A DNA stretch of 64,000 bases. Origin: Chinchilla lanigera (taxonomy: Eukaryota; Chordata; Mammalia; Rodentia; Chinchillidae). Made by a program: the position numbers and the translations under genes. Shown here one piece after another: positions 25,994 through 37,300 of this stretch (positions within the stretch are counted from its first letter, which is position 1; the number at the start of each line of letters is the position of its first letter). Below the pieces are notes generated by a model that did not search any database, was not told where the DNA came from, and saw only the letters and a program-made list of their open reading frames with translations. Where the stretch lies: the NCBI RefSeq assembly GCF_000276665.1, contig NW_004955423.1, positions 7,455,574 through 7,519,573 of the forward strand, in the 5' to 3' direction.

Positions 25994-26218
25994 AAATACA
26001 GACACACCCCTACTCTCCTTTCCTTACTCTGAGATACTGAGGGGATGAACTAGGAATAGGGCAGGCAGCAGACAATTTGAGATATGTGTTAGCTATTGAT
26101 AGGGCCAGGGAAAGGTTGCACACAGTTGTAGTTCCAGCTACTCAGGAGGCTAAAGTGGGAAGATCATAAAGTAAGGAAAGGAGAGTAAGGAAAGGAGAGT
26201 AGGGGTGTGTCTGTATTT
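25994..26218. repeat. 37-bp perfect inverted repeat enclosing the second copy
   Basis: Left arm 25994-26030 (aaatacagacacacccctac onward) is the exact reverse complement of right arm 26182-26218. The 151-bp loop is essentially the second 140-bp copy. Confidence 0.93.
26031..26170. repeat. 140-bp segment, second copy of a direct duplication
   Basis: Second copy at an offset of 302 bp. It contains only the front part of the SINE, which stops abruptly at atcataaa. Confidence 0.95.
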
Positions 26219-26389
26219 TTATGAGTGTTAGAATATTCCACGCTCTACCTTTCCCTTTTCCTCTTTCATTTGCTGTCCTTGGGATATAGTCCTTTTCTCC
26301 AAGTTCTCTGTTTGGTTGAGGGGAGCTTGGGAGTAGGGGGATGGTTGTGTCAGATAAATAACTGAATTTGAGTGTTATAATACTATATG

Positions 26390-26965
26390 AAGAACGGGGC
26401 ACTGTCAGGACTCATTGGTCTCTTGGTAGTCTCCAGGGGGAAAATGGTGAGGGGATTTAGAAAATAAAGGCAAAAGACAAGAGCTGATGTCAGGTGGAGG
26501 CCTCTTACTGGATGGAAAAGAGGACTGAACAACAACAGTAGGGCATTTATTTATACTTTTGCAAGGTTAGTATCATGAGACACAAGGTTGCCTAGCAACT
26601 AATGACTGAAATTGTGTAGGCAGGATGTTTTTCTCAAAAGTGAGGTAGCTCGACTGCTTGAGGCACTCTGGCTTTATCCTGACCTCACACATATGACCAG
26701 TTTCCAGCTCCAGCTGCTCCCAACAAGGCACGAGATGGGGAGTAGTCCATTCTGTCCGAGCATGGGGGTGGGGGAACCAGGAAGGGCAGGAGTGGAATTT
26801 ATCCAACATAATTCCTCTCTACTTCCCCTTAATAATACTATGGGGAGTCCCTGTCTCTTTAGGGACTCTGGCTCTGTTCAGCCTTCATTATCTTCTCCTA
26901 GAAAAGATGGTCCCTACCTGGTCTGTGTCTTCAGCTTACTCTCTACAACCCACATTCTTTCCAAA
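26390..26965 (-). repeat. Possible solo LTR
   Basis: Non-coding block of LTR-like texture starting near tgtcaggactcattgg, with a minus-strand AATAAA-type signal in gcatttatttatac. No partner LTR or clear target duplication. Tentative. Confidence 0.35.
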
Positions 26966-27386
26966 TTAATCTAAGCAAAACCACAGTAGCTCCCACATTG
27001 CTCCCTTGAAAGGTAAAGTTTTAACTTTTGCCTGTTTAATTCATTACTTTTTGCCAGGCATCTAGCATAAAGGAATCTACATATTTGTCAAAAGAATGAG
27101 TACTGGGCCCACCAACATTTGGTCCTTGGCTCTACTTCCCCATTTTTGTAGTCTCCAGTCTTGCATCTTTAATCAAAGACTTTCAGTCTCCTGAATTCTA
27201 TTCTGCTTCAACAACAAGGGTCCTATGTTGAGGGAAAATCTATGGACTCTTGGACAATGTAAAAGTAAATGGAAGGATTTGGTATGAAAAGGCCAGGATT
27301 TTATTTGTTATGGGTTTGATAAATTTCATGGGAGATACAATTACTAAATGAAACTTCAAACCGCTTTGAAAAATTTTTCTTATTTG

Positions 27387-27545
27387 TTGGGTGTGGTGGC
27401 ATGCTGCTGTAATTCCAGCACTGAGGAGGCTGAGCCAGGAGAATTGCCACAAGTTCAAGGCTAGCCTGGGCTACACAGTGAGTTCAAGTCCAGCCTGCAC
27501 TACATAGCAAGGCTCTGCCTCAAAAAACAAAAACAAAATGAAACA
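27387..27545 (+). mobile_element. B1-type SINE
   Basis: Sense B1 (tgggtgtggtggcatgctgc, gctagcctgggctacacagt) with an A-rich, CAAAA-type tail. Confidence 0.9.
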
Positions 27546-27717
27546 AAACTATTTATTTGTATCCTATGATTTAATATTTGTTTTCCCTGCTGAGCTTTAA
27601 CCTATGTGGGAACTGAGAAATACCATGAATTGAGCGTTAACCATAGATGGGGATGGTGTCAAGCATCTACCATTATCTAATAAAATCTACACAACATTTG
27701 GAGACAGTATGCCCTTA

Positions 27718-27913
27718 TTTTCTTTCTTTCTTCTTCTTCTCTTTCTCCTCCTTCTCCCCCTGCTCCTCCATCTCCTCATCCTGCTTGTCCTTCTTCTCCT
27801 TCTCCTCCTCCTCCTCCATCTCCTCCTCCATCTCCTCCTCCTGCTCATCCTCCTTCTCCTCCTCTTCCTCCTCCTCCATCTCATCCTCCTCCTCCTCTTC
27901 CTCCTCCTCATCT
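27718..27913. repeat. Long CTC/CTT pyrimidine triplet tract
   Basis: About 195 bp almost purely pyrimidine on the plus strand, built from tcc/ttc triplets with catc interruptions. All open frames here (Ser-, Leu-, Glu- or Arg-rich) are artefacts of the repeat. Confidence 0.95.
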
Positions 27914-29060
27914 TTTGCTCTCTCTCTGGGATTGAACCCAGCCAGCATCAGATGACCCACATTCTTGGCTCCTCCAAAATTCTGGGGTCTCCAATGCACC
28001 TTCAGCTTCACACTCACAGTTTCTCATACTGTCCTTGCAGGGATACATTGCTTGGCCTCCTAGGCCTTCTTCTAAAATCTGGGTGGAAGCCTTTCTGACC
28101 CCACAACTTTTGCATTCTGAATGCACCTAAAAGCAGCACCACAGGGATGATGCCAAGTTCTACTGCCAGCTAGAGCAGTAGCTAGGCTCCTTCTCTTTTG
28201 GCTGTAGGGGTCAAGTGCCTATGAACATAATCCCAAGAGCAACTTCCCTTGGGCTCCTCTATTCTGGAATGCGGTGCTCTGTGGCTCTCTTCTCAAAGCA
28301 AAGTCTTTCACGTTTGCAATTTTGAGGCACCAAAAGGTGGAGTCCTGCTGGTTTCAGTGATGCCCTTAGCCCATTTTTTGCATTTTCCTCTTCTGAAATA
28401 CTTAACTATTTCTTGCTAGACTTCCCAATGACTAATTTCTCCTCTATTTTCATATTTTGAGGCCACAGCTTTACTAGAGCTTCCAATCTGCCCAAACTCA
28501 AAATGTTTTAAATCATTCTACTGGGCTCTTTGCTACTGATTTGCAAGGTAAATCTGGCTAAAATCCCCCAACAGTAGCTATGCCATAGCCTCACCATTAA
28601 ACCGCCTTAACTTTTTTTTTTTTTGGTGGCAAAATTCCCTCTGTAAGTTGAGAATAAGACCAGCTGGAAGAACAAAAAAGCTGATATACTTATAAATTTG
28701 GACTCAAAAGCCTACCTATTTCCATGAAGGGAAATTATTTTCAACATACAGGAGGTCATGGTTACATGACCTGTGTTCCAGTTTGCATCAACAGGGCTTC
28801 CCATTTAACCTTCCTTTTCTACATATTCTCTTTAGCTGACCTCATTCTTTAATATGGTTTAATGCTATCTATAACAACCATGAGATGTGCATCTTCCTTT
28901 AATAACTGATGCTGAGCATCAGGACTTTGGATCCATTTACTAAGTTAATAATGCTAACTGGCATTTATTAATAGAATTTTCAAAAGTATTATGTCATCTC
29001 TGTGTTCCCCTATGAATGTCTTCTTTGTCTGAATCTTCCCCTTCTCAGTAAATTTACTTA
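27914..29060. other. Intergenic DNA, no gene seen
   Basis: Mixed composition, with a region at 27920-28340 that is less AT-rich than its surroundings. No recognisable exon. It may include old MaLR or LTR internal sequence, because 27975-28000 resembles part of the MaLR internal region near 50320. Confidence 0.35.
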
Positions 29061-29064
29061 TTTA

Positions 29065-29850
29065 AAGTAATTAAGTGCCCATCCACTGAGGAAGGAATAT
29101 AAGAGTTGTGGTATTTTTATACAATGGAGTATTACTCAGCTATTAAAAAAGATAAAATTGAGGCTTTTGTAGGTAAATGGATGCAACTAGAGAACATACT
29201 CATAAGCAAAATAAATCAAACCCACATGTGTAAACATCATATTGTCTCCTTGGTGTAGGAACCTGAAAGACTAGGTATAACTCAAAACGTACAATAGATG
29301 ATAGGAAAGGGAAGAAATTGCTCAAAGGGAGGAGCAACTGGGATGAGGGACGAAGAAAAAAGAAAGAGGGAAGGCAAAACATAAGTATATATATGAATAT
29401 CTGTGATGACTGTACTGCTGTTGTCTGATGGTGTATTGAAATGAACAGTTAATGCTCACGATTTTTTATGTTCTGATCGACTTTGTGTGCTTGTGTCTGG
29501 TGGTCTGAGCAACTGATTTGAAGGTAACAGTATGCAATGGAATTACATCTTGTCTAGTGAAACTCTGTATTATCTCTAAGGTTTTATTGAAGAATTATCT
29601 TCTTCTTCTCTTTAATGGTCTGAGAAATCTTTCATTCTTACATCTGATAATCTGAGCAATGTAGCAGAGGATAGTGATAGGCAATGTAACAACCACTATT
29701 GATTTGTATTACTTTGTCTTGAGACCCTATATCACTTTGAATGTTTTTGCTTTGATTTGTTTATGTTTGTGGTACTGGTATGCTGCTACTGTTCTATTTT
29801 TTTGTTTGTTTCTCATGTACTACTCTCTTTAAAATAAAAAAATAAAAAAT
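29065..29850 (+). mobile_element. L1 3' end (ORF2 tail plus 3' UTR)
   Basis: Sense copy: a short ORF2-tail match (tacaatggagtattactcag), then the L1 3' UTR family also found in antisense at 3125 and 12774, ending in an AAAT-rich tail at about 29829-29852. Confidence 0.75.
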
Positions 29851-29852
29851 AA

Positions 29853-30481
29853 AGTAATTAAGTTTATTGGTACACTGTAGATGTACATAATGATCCCATT
29901 CATCAATTAAATTTATTTTATAAATAAAATTATAATTCCATTCATCCTTGTTTTCAGTTAGAAACTTTGCATTCTCATCTCTGCCATATAATGCATGACT
30001 ATATCTTCCCAATTCCACTTAATTTATTTTGAATATGTCCATTTTTTCTTCAGGGTAAGGTGATTTATTTCCCTTGAAATAAATAGCAATAGACTTATTA
30101 TAAGACAATATTTCCTTTTATGTGTCTTCATATTCCCTGTATCACACAGCAAATATAATAACTATTTTTAAAATGTAAATTAGAATATATTTATAGCTTA
30201 CCAATAACTTCCTCTACATTTTGAATGAGACTGAAATACTTTTCCATGACTGCTGGGTTCATCAATATGCAATAGACTACTGCACTTTGATCACTGTCTT
30301 TGAAATTAGTAAGATGTTAGATTTGAATTCCATCTGTTTCTCTTAGATGGTGACCATATAGGATAAAATATATTATGTTTTAAAAATATTTTTCTGCTTT
30401 AAAAAATCTAAAAACAAGGACAATGTATGCTAAATTCACTAATTCTTTCCACCATGAAAAAAAAGTATCACAGTGTATCCT
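29853..30481. other. AT-rich intergenic DNA, no gene seen
   Basis: Lies between the L1 tail and the end of CLCA4. No recognised element. Confidence 0.5.
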
Positions 30482-30998
30482 TTTATTGAGATGAAATAAG
30501 AAATGTACATGCTATGACATGTTTTAACTGATTTGTATATCCTCAAATTCTATAAACTATAATAAACATGATATTAATTATTATAGACTTCTGTGTATGC
30601 AATGTTATTAATACTTAATAAATCAAGACAAAATTTATTTTTCCCCAAATATGTTGCTCCTTTTCACCCTGTTTTTGTTTTGAATACACAGATATTCAAT
30701 TTTAACTTTAATGCCATTGAAATATGTCCCAGAAAATTTTTGTATAAAATAACATGATCAGATATCCATAATAAAAATTTCTTTATTCATTGCTACATAT
30801 GATTAAATAATGAGTAAATAAAAACTATTCACATTGATTTAGTACATATTTCCAATATATCAGGATGTTCACATTTAATCAAAGTATTTTTTCTAAACCT
30901 CTTAAAATTATTTTTATGAGTTAATTATCCAAAGCAGAATTAAAATATTCAGAGACATGCTTCAATTTTCTTGATTTTATTAAAAGCCAGTTCTAGGT
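30482..30998 (-). terminator. CLCA4 3' UTR with candidate poly(A) signals
   Basis: On the minus strand, AATAAA occurs at 30976-30981 (18 nt after the stop, too early to be the usual choice), at 30782-30787 (about 210 nt after it) and at 30482-30487. The middle one is the most plausible. The sequence is very AT-rich with no open frame. Confidence 0.4.
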
Positions 30999-31396
30999 CT
31001 ACTTGCTTTTTTTTTTCTTTTTTAATATATAAATGGTGGCACTTAAAAGAAGGCAAATAATTGCAACAGAGCCAACCACCACCAACACCAAGGTAGGAGT
31101 GTTAGCCCCAGGATGTCGATGACCTTCATGGGGACTAGGCTCTCCCAGGGGAATGAACAAAGCTACTTGTGCAATATTGGATACTTTTGATGTCAGATTA
31201 CTTTTGTCTACACTTTGAATGGCAATGAATAAATGGGTTGAATTTTCTTCTGAAATCTTTCCTGGCTTAAATGTAAAGGTTTGCTTGGAGTTGGCCTCGT
31301 TTGGTAACAGATCTGTAGTGTTAACTTGAAGAGCATCTTCAAAATGGTCTCTTAGATCAAGGACACTTCCACTGATTCTTATGGTATACTGTTGAA
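30999..31396 (-). CDS. CLCA4: CLCA4 exon 14, C-terminal membrane segment and stop
   Basis: Encodes the last 132 residues and a TAG at 30999-31001. It completes the fibronectin-III-like region ([25 protein letters not shown]), then a short polar linker, then a hydrophobic stretch of about 20 residues ([20 protein letters not shown]) and the tail [10 protein letters not shown]. This suggests a type I membrane anchor. The lysine tail comes from an A6-G-A10 run and so is prone to length change. Acceptor TCCTTAG. Confidence 0.94.
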
Positions 31397-34300
31397 CTAA
31401 GGAAAAAAATATATGAGAAATTTAGGAACTGTAGCATACCATTTAAATTCTATTCTGTTTACTCTTCTAAAATGATGAGTCATACAAAGCTGATATTCAT
31501 ATCTACACCATTATCTACATTTTGATAAATGACATCAATTTGCCAACTACTACCTTAAGGAAAGGAAAGGTAAGGAAAGTTGGGACAATGTTGAAATGTG
31601 TCATGTTTGACTCAAAGTATCAGATTATGAAATTAATATCTTGCTGCTTTGTCAATTTAAAAGTGTTCTCCTTTTACCTTTGATTTTACAAAGAACACTT
31701 TTCATTTATAACCACAAAGCACTTCGCCCTTACCTTTTCCAACATCAAAATCATCTCCTGGTGCTGTCCATGTTAGGCAGACTTCATCCCCATGAAGTGT
31801 GGCATCAAGGTCTCTGATTTGATTTGGTGGGTAAAGGTCAGTGACGGGAAGAGGTGGAACTTGTGATATCACAAATACACCTCCAGATACTGTTCTGCTG
31901 AAACTCTCCAGGATTGGCTGAGTGTCCTCATCAATTTTGGGGTTCAGTACATTCTCTTCAATTTTCCCTGCATTGAAAATTCCTGGTTTTTAATAGGTAC
32001 AGCAGTACTTGTATTTTAAAACTCAATGAATGGAATTATCTATCCCATGTGTCATTTCCATATATAGTCATAGTCAACAGCTAAGATAGTACAGAAGGAA
32101 AACTATATGGTAAAAGTGTCACCTAGAGATACTTTTCAAAGATAATAAAAGATTTTAAAGATAATAAGAATTACTCATTATTTTAGAATATTTCAACTCT
32201 AGAGTATTTTGTCACACAAACTATATAGTTAACTTGGTAATTCAAAAACTGCGCATACATAGGTGTGTTTCAGGAGTTATGAGTTTCTGATACCATGAGC
32301 AGCTCTCCTCTGCCATGCATCTCTGCCTTGGAGCCAGCTGGCTATGGACTGAAATGTGAGTGGATGTCAGGTATTTTGTCCTAGAAACAAGAAAAGTGAC
32401 TAAGACAGATTTTGGTACAGGATTAGTGGGGCTGTTGCTGTCACTACTTGGCCATGTGGTTTAGAAGCTTTTGGAACTGGTTCTTGGGAGGAATTAAAGG
32501 GTTTGGAAATGACTGGTGGAGAAAAAAAATCCCTAAAATGAGATAAATCAAGCTTGATCCCCATTCTGGTCATATCTTAGATGACTAAAATGCTCAGAGA
32601 AATGCAGATGATAATGACTATGTTCAAGAGGCTTCAGTTAGGAAGAAGAACTTCACTGACAGTTGGACTCTAGGTCATGTGTGTTATACTCTAACAAAAA
32701 ATTCATCTACATTTTGTTCATGTCCTGGGACTTTGCAGGAGACTAAGATTCAGGGTGACGGATTAATCTGGTGGAGGAAATTTCAAGACCTCTCAGTGTT
32801 GGGGCTGTGAGATGAATGCTTTGGGGGATTTTAGCCAGGCATATAGTGAAAATCAAGAGCAAAAAGCCCATTTAAAAAGTTTTCAGTTTTACCAGAAAGA
32901 AAGTGCCTGCAAAGATAGACAGAGGAGAACTTGGTTATTGAATATTAGCATTAAAAAGAAGCCAAGTACTTTGCATCAGGACAACAGGAAGAATAGGTTC
33001 AGGGCATGTCAGGAATCAATAAGAACCCGCCCTCCCTGACCCTCCCAGGATCAAGGGTGCAAGGCTGTAAAGTTTTCATTAGAGAAGAGAGCCTGGGACA
33101 CCATGTTGGAGAAGGGCCACATAGAAAATTGGTTCCCTGGGATTCAGTTCACACTCCAGGCATCTGGAGACTTCTTCAGCCCCCATTCAAGGGGTCCAGG
33201 TACTGTTTGAGCTGGCAGCAGACCTTGGTGTCATCCACGTGGTCCTAGTTTTACATTAACTGGTAACTAGTGATGATTACACAGAATGCAAGAATTATGG
33301 GATCATGGAGGCTTCCACCTCAATTTCAGAAGTCTGAGAAGCCAGGCAGTGTGCCCGAGATGGCAGTGTGTAAAATGATGAAAGTGAAGCCAAAAGTGCA
33401 CAGGAAACCCAGAGAATTGGAGAAGCTAGGAATATACATTAAGGAAAGCCACAAAGAGTGAACAAAGCCGGCTTGTGAGAAGGTGTGAGGGCTGCAACCA
33501 CCAGCAGTGCTGCAGAGGCACGGCCACTCAAGCTTTTTAGAGTTTACATCTGCCCTGGCTGCTGGACATGGAACTACAGGATTTAATGTTTGCCATGCTG
33601 GATTTCAATCTTGCTGAGGTCTCATTGGTTTCTATCTTCCTTTGAAAGGAGACTGTTTATCCCATGTCATGGTATGTTAGCTGTGTTTAATGTTCTCTTT
33701 TATTTTTATGGGGACTTACAGGTAAGAGTTTGCTTTAATGTGCATTTCTCTAATGGTCAGAGATGTTGAACATTTTGTCATGTTTTTTCTTGCCGTTTGT
33801 ACTTCTGAGAAATTTTTATTCATTGAATTTGTGCATTTCTTGATTGAGTCCTTTTTAGGTGTTCTGTTTTTAAAAATTTCTTTATATATTCTAAATATTA
33901 GTCCTCTCTCCAAAGAAGAGCTGGTTATATATTTACCCATCACTAGGTACCACTTAAAGTACCCACAACTAGTTACCCATTGCTAGTGTTTCTAGCTACC
34001 TAGAGTTAGCCATCACTAGTTGCCAGTTACTGGTCACCAGGGACTAGTTACTCATAACCAGTTGCCCACAACTAGTTACCTAAAGGTAGTTACCCACTAG
34101 TTACCCATCACCAGGTCTCTGTTGCAAGTTACCTGTTAGTTATCCAGGACTAGTTAACCACCAGCAGCAGTTACTATTTTTGCTCATTATCCATAACCAG
34201 TTACTAGTTACCCACAGCAAGTTAGCCATCACTGGTTACCTGTGATCAGATACCCACAACCAGTTAACCATCACTAGTTACCAATGACTACTCACAGCTA

Positions 34301-37300
34301 GTTATCTAATGCTAATTGCCCACAACTAGTTAGTTGGTGACAGTTACCAGGTCCTAATGACTAGTTACCCATGACTATGCCCATATCGAACCACTGCTAG
34401 TTACCAATTACTTGTTACCAATTACTTGTTACCACTGATAGTTACCAATTACTTGTTACCATCAACTAGTGACTCACCACTAGTTGCTGATGACTAGCTG
34501 CCCACAACTACTTCATAATTGCTGTTACCAGTCACTAACCATCGCTGATTAGTTACATGCTAGTTATCATTACTCATTGCCCACAACTAGCTAATCATTG
34601 CTAATTACCAGTGATTAGTCATTGAGGATTAGTTACCAACTAGTTATCAATTGTTAATTGACCACAATTAGTTGACCATTGCTAGTTATTGGTTTCCATT
34701 GACTACTTACACATGACTAGTTATATGTGACTAGTTAGCCATTGGTAGTTACCACTGACTACAAAAAGTTATCAATGACTAGTTGCCCACAACTAATCTC
34801 TGCTAGTTACCAGTTACCATTGAGCCCATGACTAGTTATCTGTGACCATTATCCACAACTAGTTAAGCATTACTAATTATTCATTATTGGTTACCATTGA
34901 CTGGTTAATTAGTACTAGCAACCAATGACGTTCTCCCAACTAGTTAATCATTGCTAGTTACCAGCCACCATTGACTAGTTACCAAGAACTAGTTAACTAC
35001 TACTAGTTAAAATGACAGCACCTATAGTCATTGCTAGTTATTAGTTGCCAGCATTTAGTTCCTCACTACTCATTGCTAGTTACCAGTTACCAATGACTAG
35101 TCTCCTACAACTAGTTAACCCTTGCTAGCTACCAATTAATGATATGTTACTCATAGCTAGTTACAATGACTAGTTACCCACTAGTTCATCACTGGATAAT
35201 TGCCCAATACTGGTTAGCTATTGCTAGTTACCAGCTACCACTGACTAGTTACCCATAACTAGTCACAATGACTAGTCACCCACAAGTTAACCATTACTAT
35301 TTACCAGTTACTAGTTACCAATGACTACCCACCACTAGTTACCAATGACTAGTTACCCCTAACTAGTCAGTCATGTCTAGTAACCACTTACCATTTACTA
35401 AGGGTTATTTACCAATGACCAGCTGCCCACAAAGAATTATTAGTGACTAGCTTGCCACTAGTTATCTGCTACTAGTTACCAAAGACTAATTACCAAGGAC
35501 TAGTTGTTCACAACAAGTTATTAATGACTGCCATGCCGTGAGCAACTCTCCTCTAGCATGTTCATCTGCCATACCACCCTGCCTTGGAGCGGACCATGCA
35601 AGGACTGAAAACTATAGTGTGAGCCAAAATAAATGTCTCCTTTAAGTTGCTGGTGTCCAGTATTGTATCCTTGCAATGATAAAAGTAAGATAATTTTATT
35701 TTTTGCAGGGCGGGGCAAGTGTTCTGTGCTGAGTTACATCTCTATCTCTGTCAAATTTTTAGAAGAAATAATAGGAGAAAATATTACCTGTTGGTGGGTA
35801 AAGAGTTCTTAGATATGATACACATTGTTTGTTGTTGTTGCAGGTCCCTTAGGAGGCACAGACTGGGCAAGCACTCTACCACTGAGCTGCATTGTTAACC
35901 TTTATTTATTTATTTACTCAGTTTATTTTGAGTTTTTTTTTTTTTTCCTCCTGAATTGCTATTGCTAAACTGTGCTTAGTTTAAGCAAACAAAATCAGGC
36001 TTCTTTGAAAATACAGTGTTTTAATTGTGGCTAGACGACATATTTGTAAACAATGTTCCCTGGCAGATAGCCTTTGTTGATTATGTAGGATTAGTTGATA
36101 ATCATTTTTCTTCCAATAAACTTGTACAGTTATATTGTCATTTATTTTACCTAGAAATACTCAGACATTCCTCTTATAAATGCCCTAACTTACTTTACAG
36201 GTGGGTCTTCCTGTGGTTTTGTATCTTACTGGACTATACAAAATCACCAGAGAATTGTTATCCTATTAATATGGGGGTGAGGATTTGCTTGTGTCACTGC
36301 AGAAAATGGACAACAGTCAGTGCCCTCTAGGAGCCTGTGATCACAGAGGAGCACCCTCCCCTGATGACACACCATGGTGGAACTTGACTCTGCTCTCCTC
36401 ACCAATGAGAGCCTTCTCCCAGATGACATTAGGTGACAATAGACAAAGGCAGCCTCTATCATCTGTATGAGCTGTGGACCCCATAACATGGAGACAAATG
36501 AAGAAAACCACTCAGGAGGCAGGAAGACTTCACCATCGTCAAGTCCTGCCCAAGATGCCTGATAATCTCTTCATTGCTATCATAGCACGTACTTCTGCTA
36601 GCTTGGGAGAAGAACCCAACAATGTGTAAGACAGGTGCAACTGTACTTCCCGTTGTTTCAGCTGGTGCTATTACAAAAACCAAAAGCAAGAGATGTAGGA
36701 AACCAGATAATGAGGATTGAGGCTTAATTTATCTTCTCTGTAAGAGTTGGTGAGAGAATCATTCTTACATCATTTTCTGATATTAGAAGAAAAGCTTTTA
36801 GCTTTTCACCATTGAGAATGAAGTTAGCTGTGGGTTTTGAGTATGAATTTTGTCAAATGTTTTCTCTGTCTCAACTGAGATGACCATGTGGTTTTTCGTC
36901 ATTCTAAAAAACATAATTTTTCTATATTGAATTATTGTTTCATTCCAGAAATAAGTTCCACATCAGCATGGTATATAATCCTCTTAATATACTACTGAAT
37001 TTGATTTTCCAATATTTTGTTGTGAAATTTTCTACTAATATTAATAAGGAATTGCGATATCTGAATATCTGTGTTGTGTTGCAATATCTGAATGTTGTGT
37101 TTTCATATGTTGAAATAGAACACTGTAGGTGGCAGTATTAAAATGTAAGGTCTCTGGGAGGAAATTAGTTTATGGAGTGAAGCTTTCATGAATGGGATTA
37201 ATGTTCTTAAAAGAGAAGCTTGATGTAAACCTTTCACCCCTTCTCCCATGTAAAGTTACAACAAGAAGATGGAGTCTACAAACCACAAAGTGGGCTTTCA

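Noticed and set aside
27687..28098. Several 70-129-codon frames rich in Ser, Leu, Glu or Arg on both strands
   Set aside because: They are translations of the pyrimidine triplet repeat in different frames, with no start context or domain.
30976..30981. AATAAA 18 nt after the CLCA4 stop as the main poly(A) signal
   Set aside because: It would leave almost no 3' UTR. The signal about 210 nt downstream is more plausible, though RNA data are needed.
33930..35530. CRISPR-like array
   Set aside because: Vertebrate DNA, irregular spacing, no constant repeat and spacer lengths. The units are contiguous degenerate tandem repeats.
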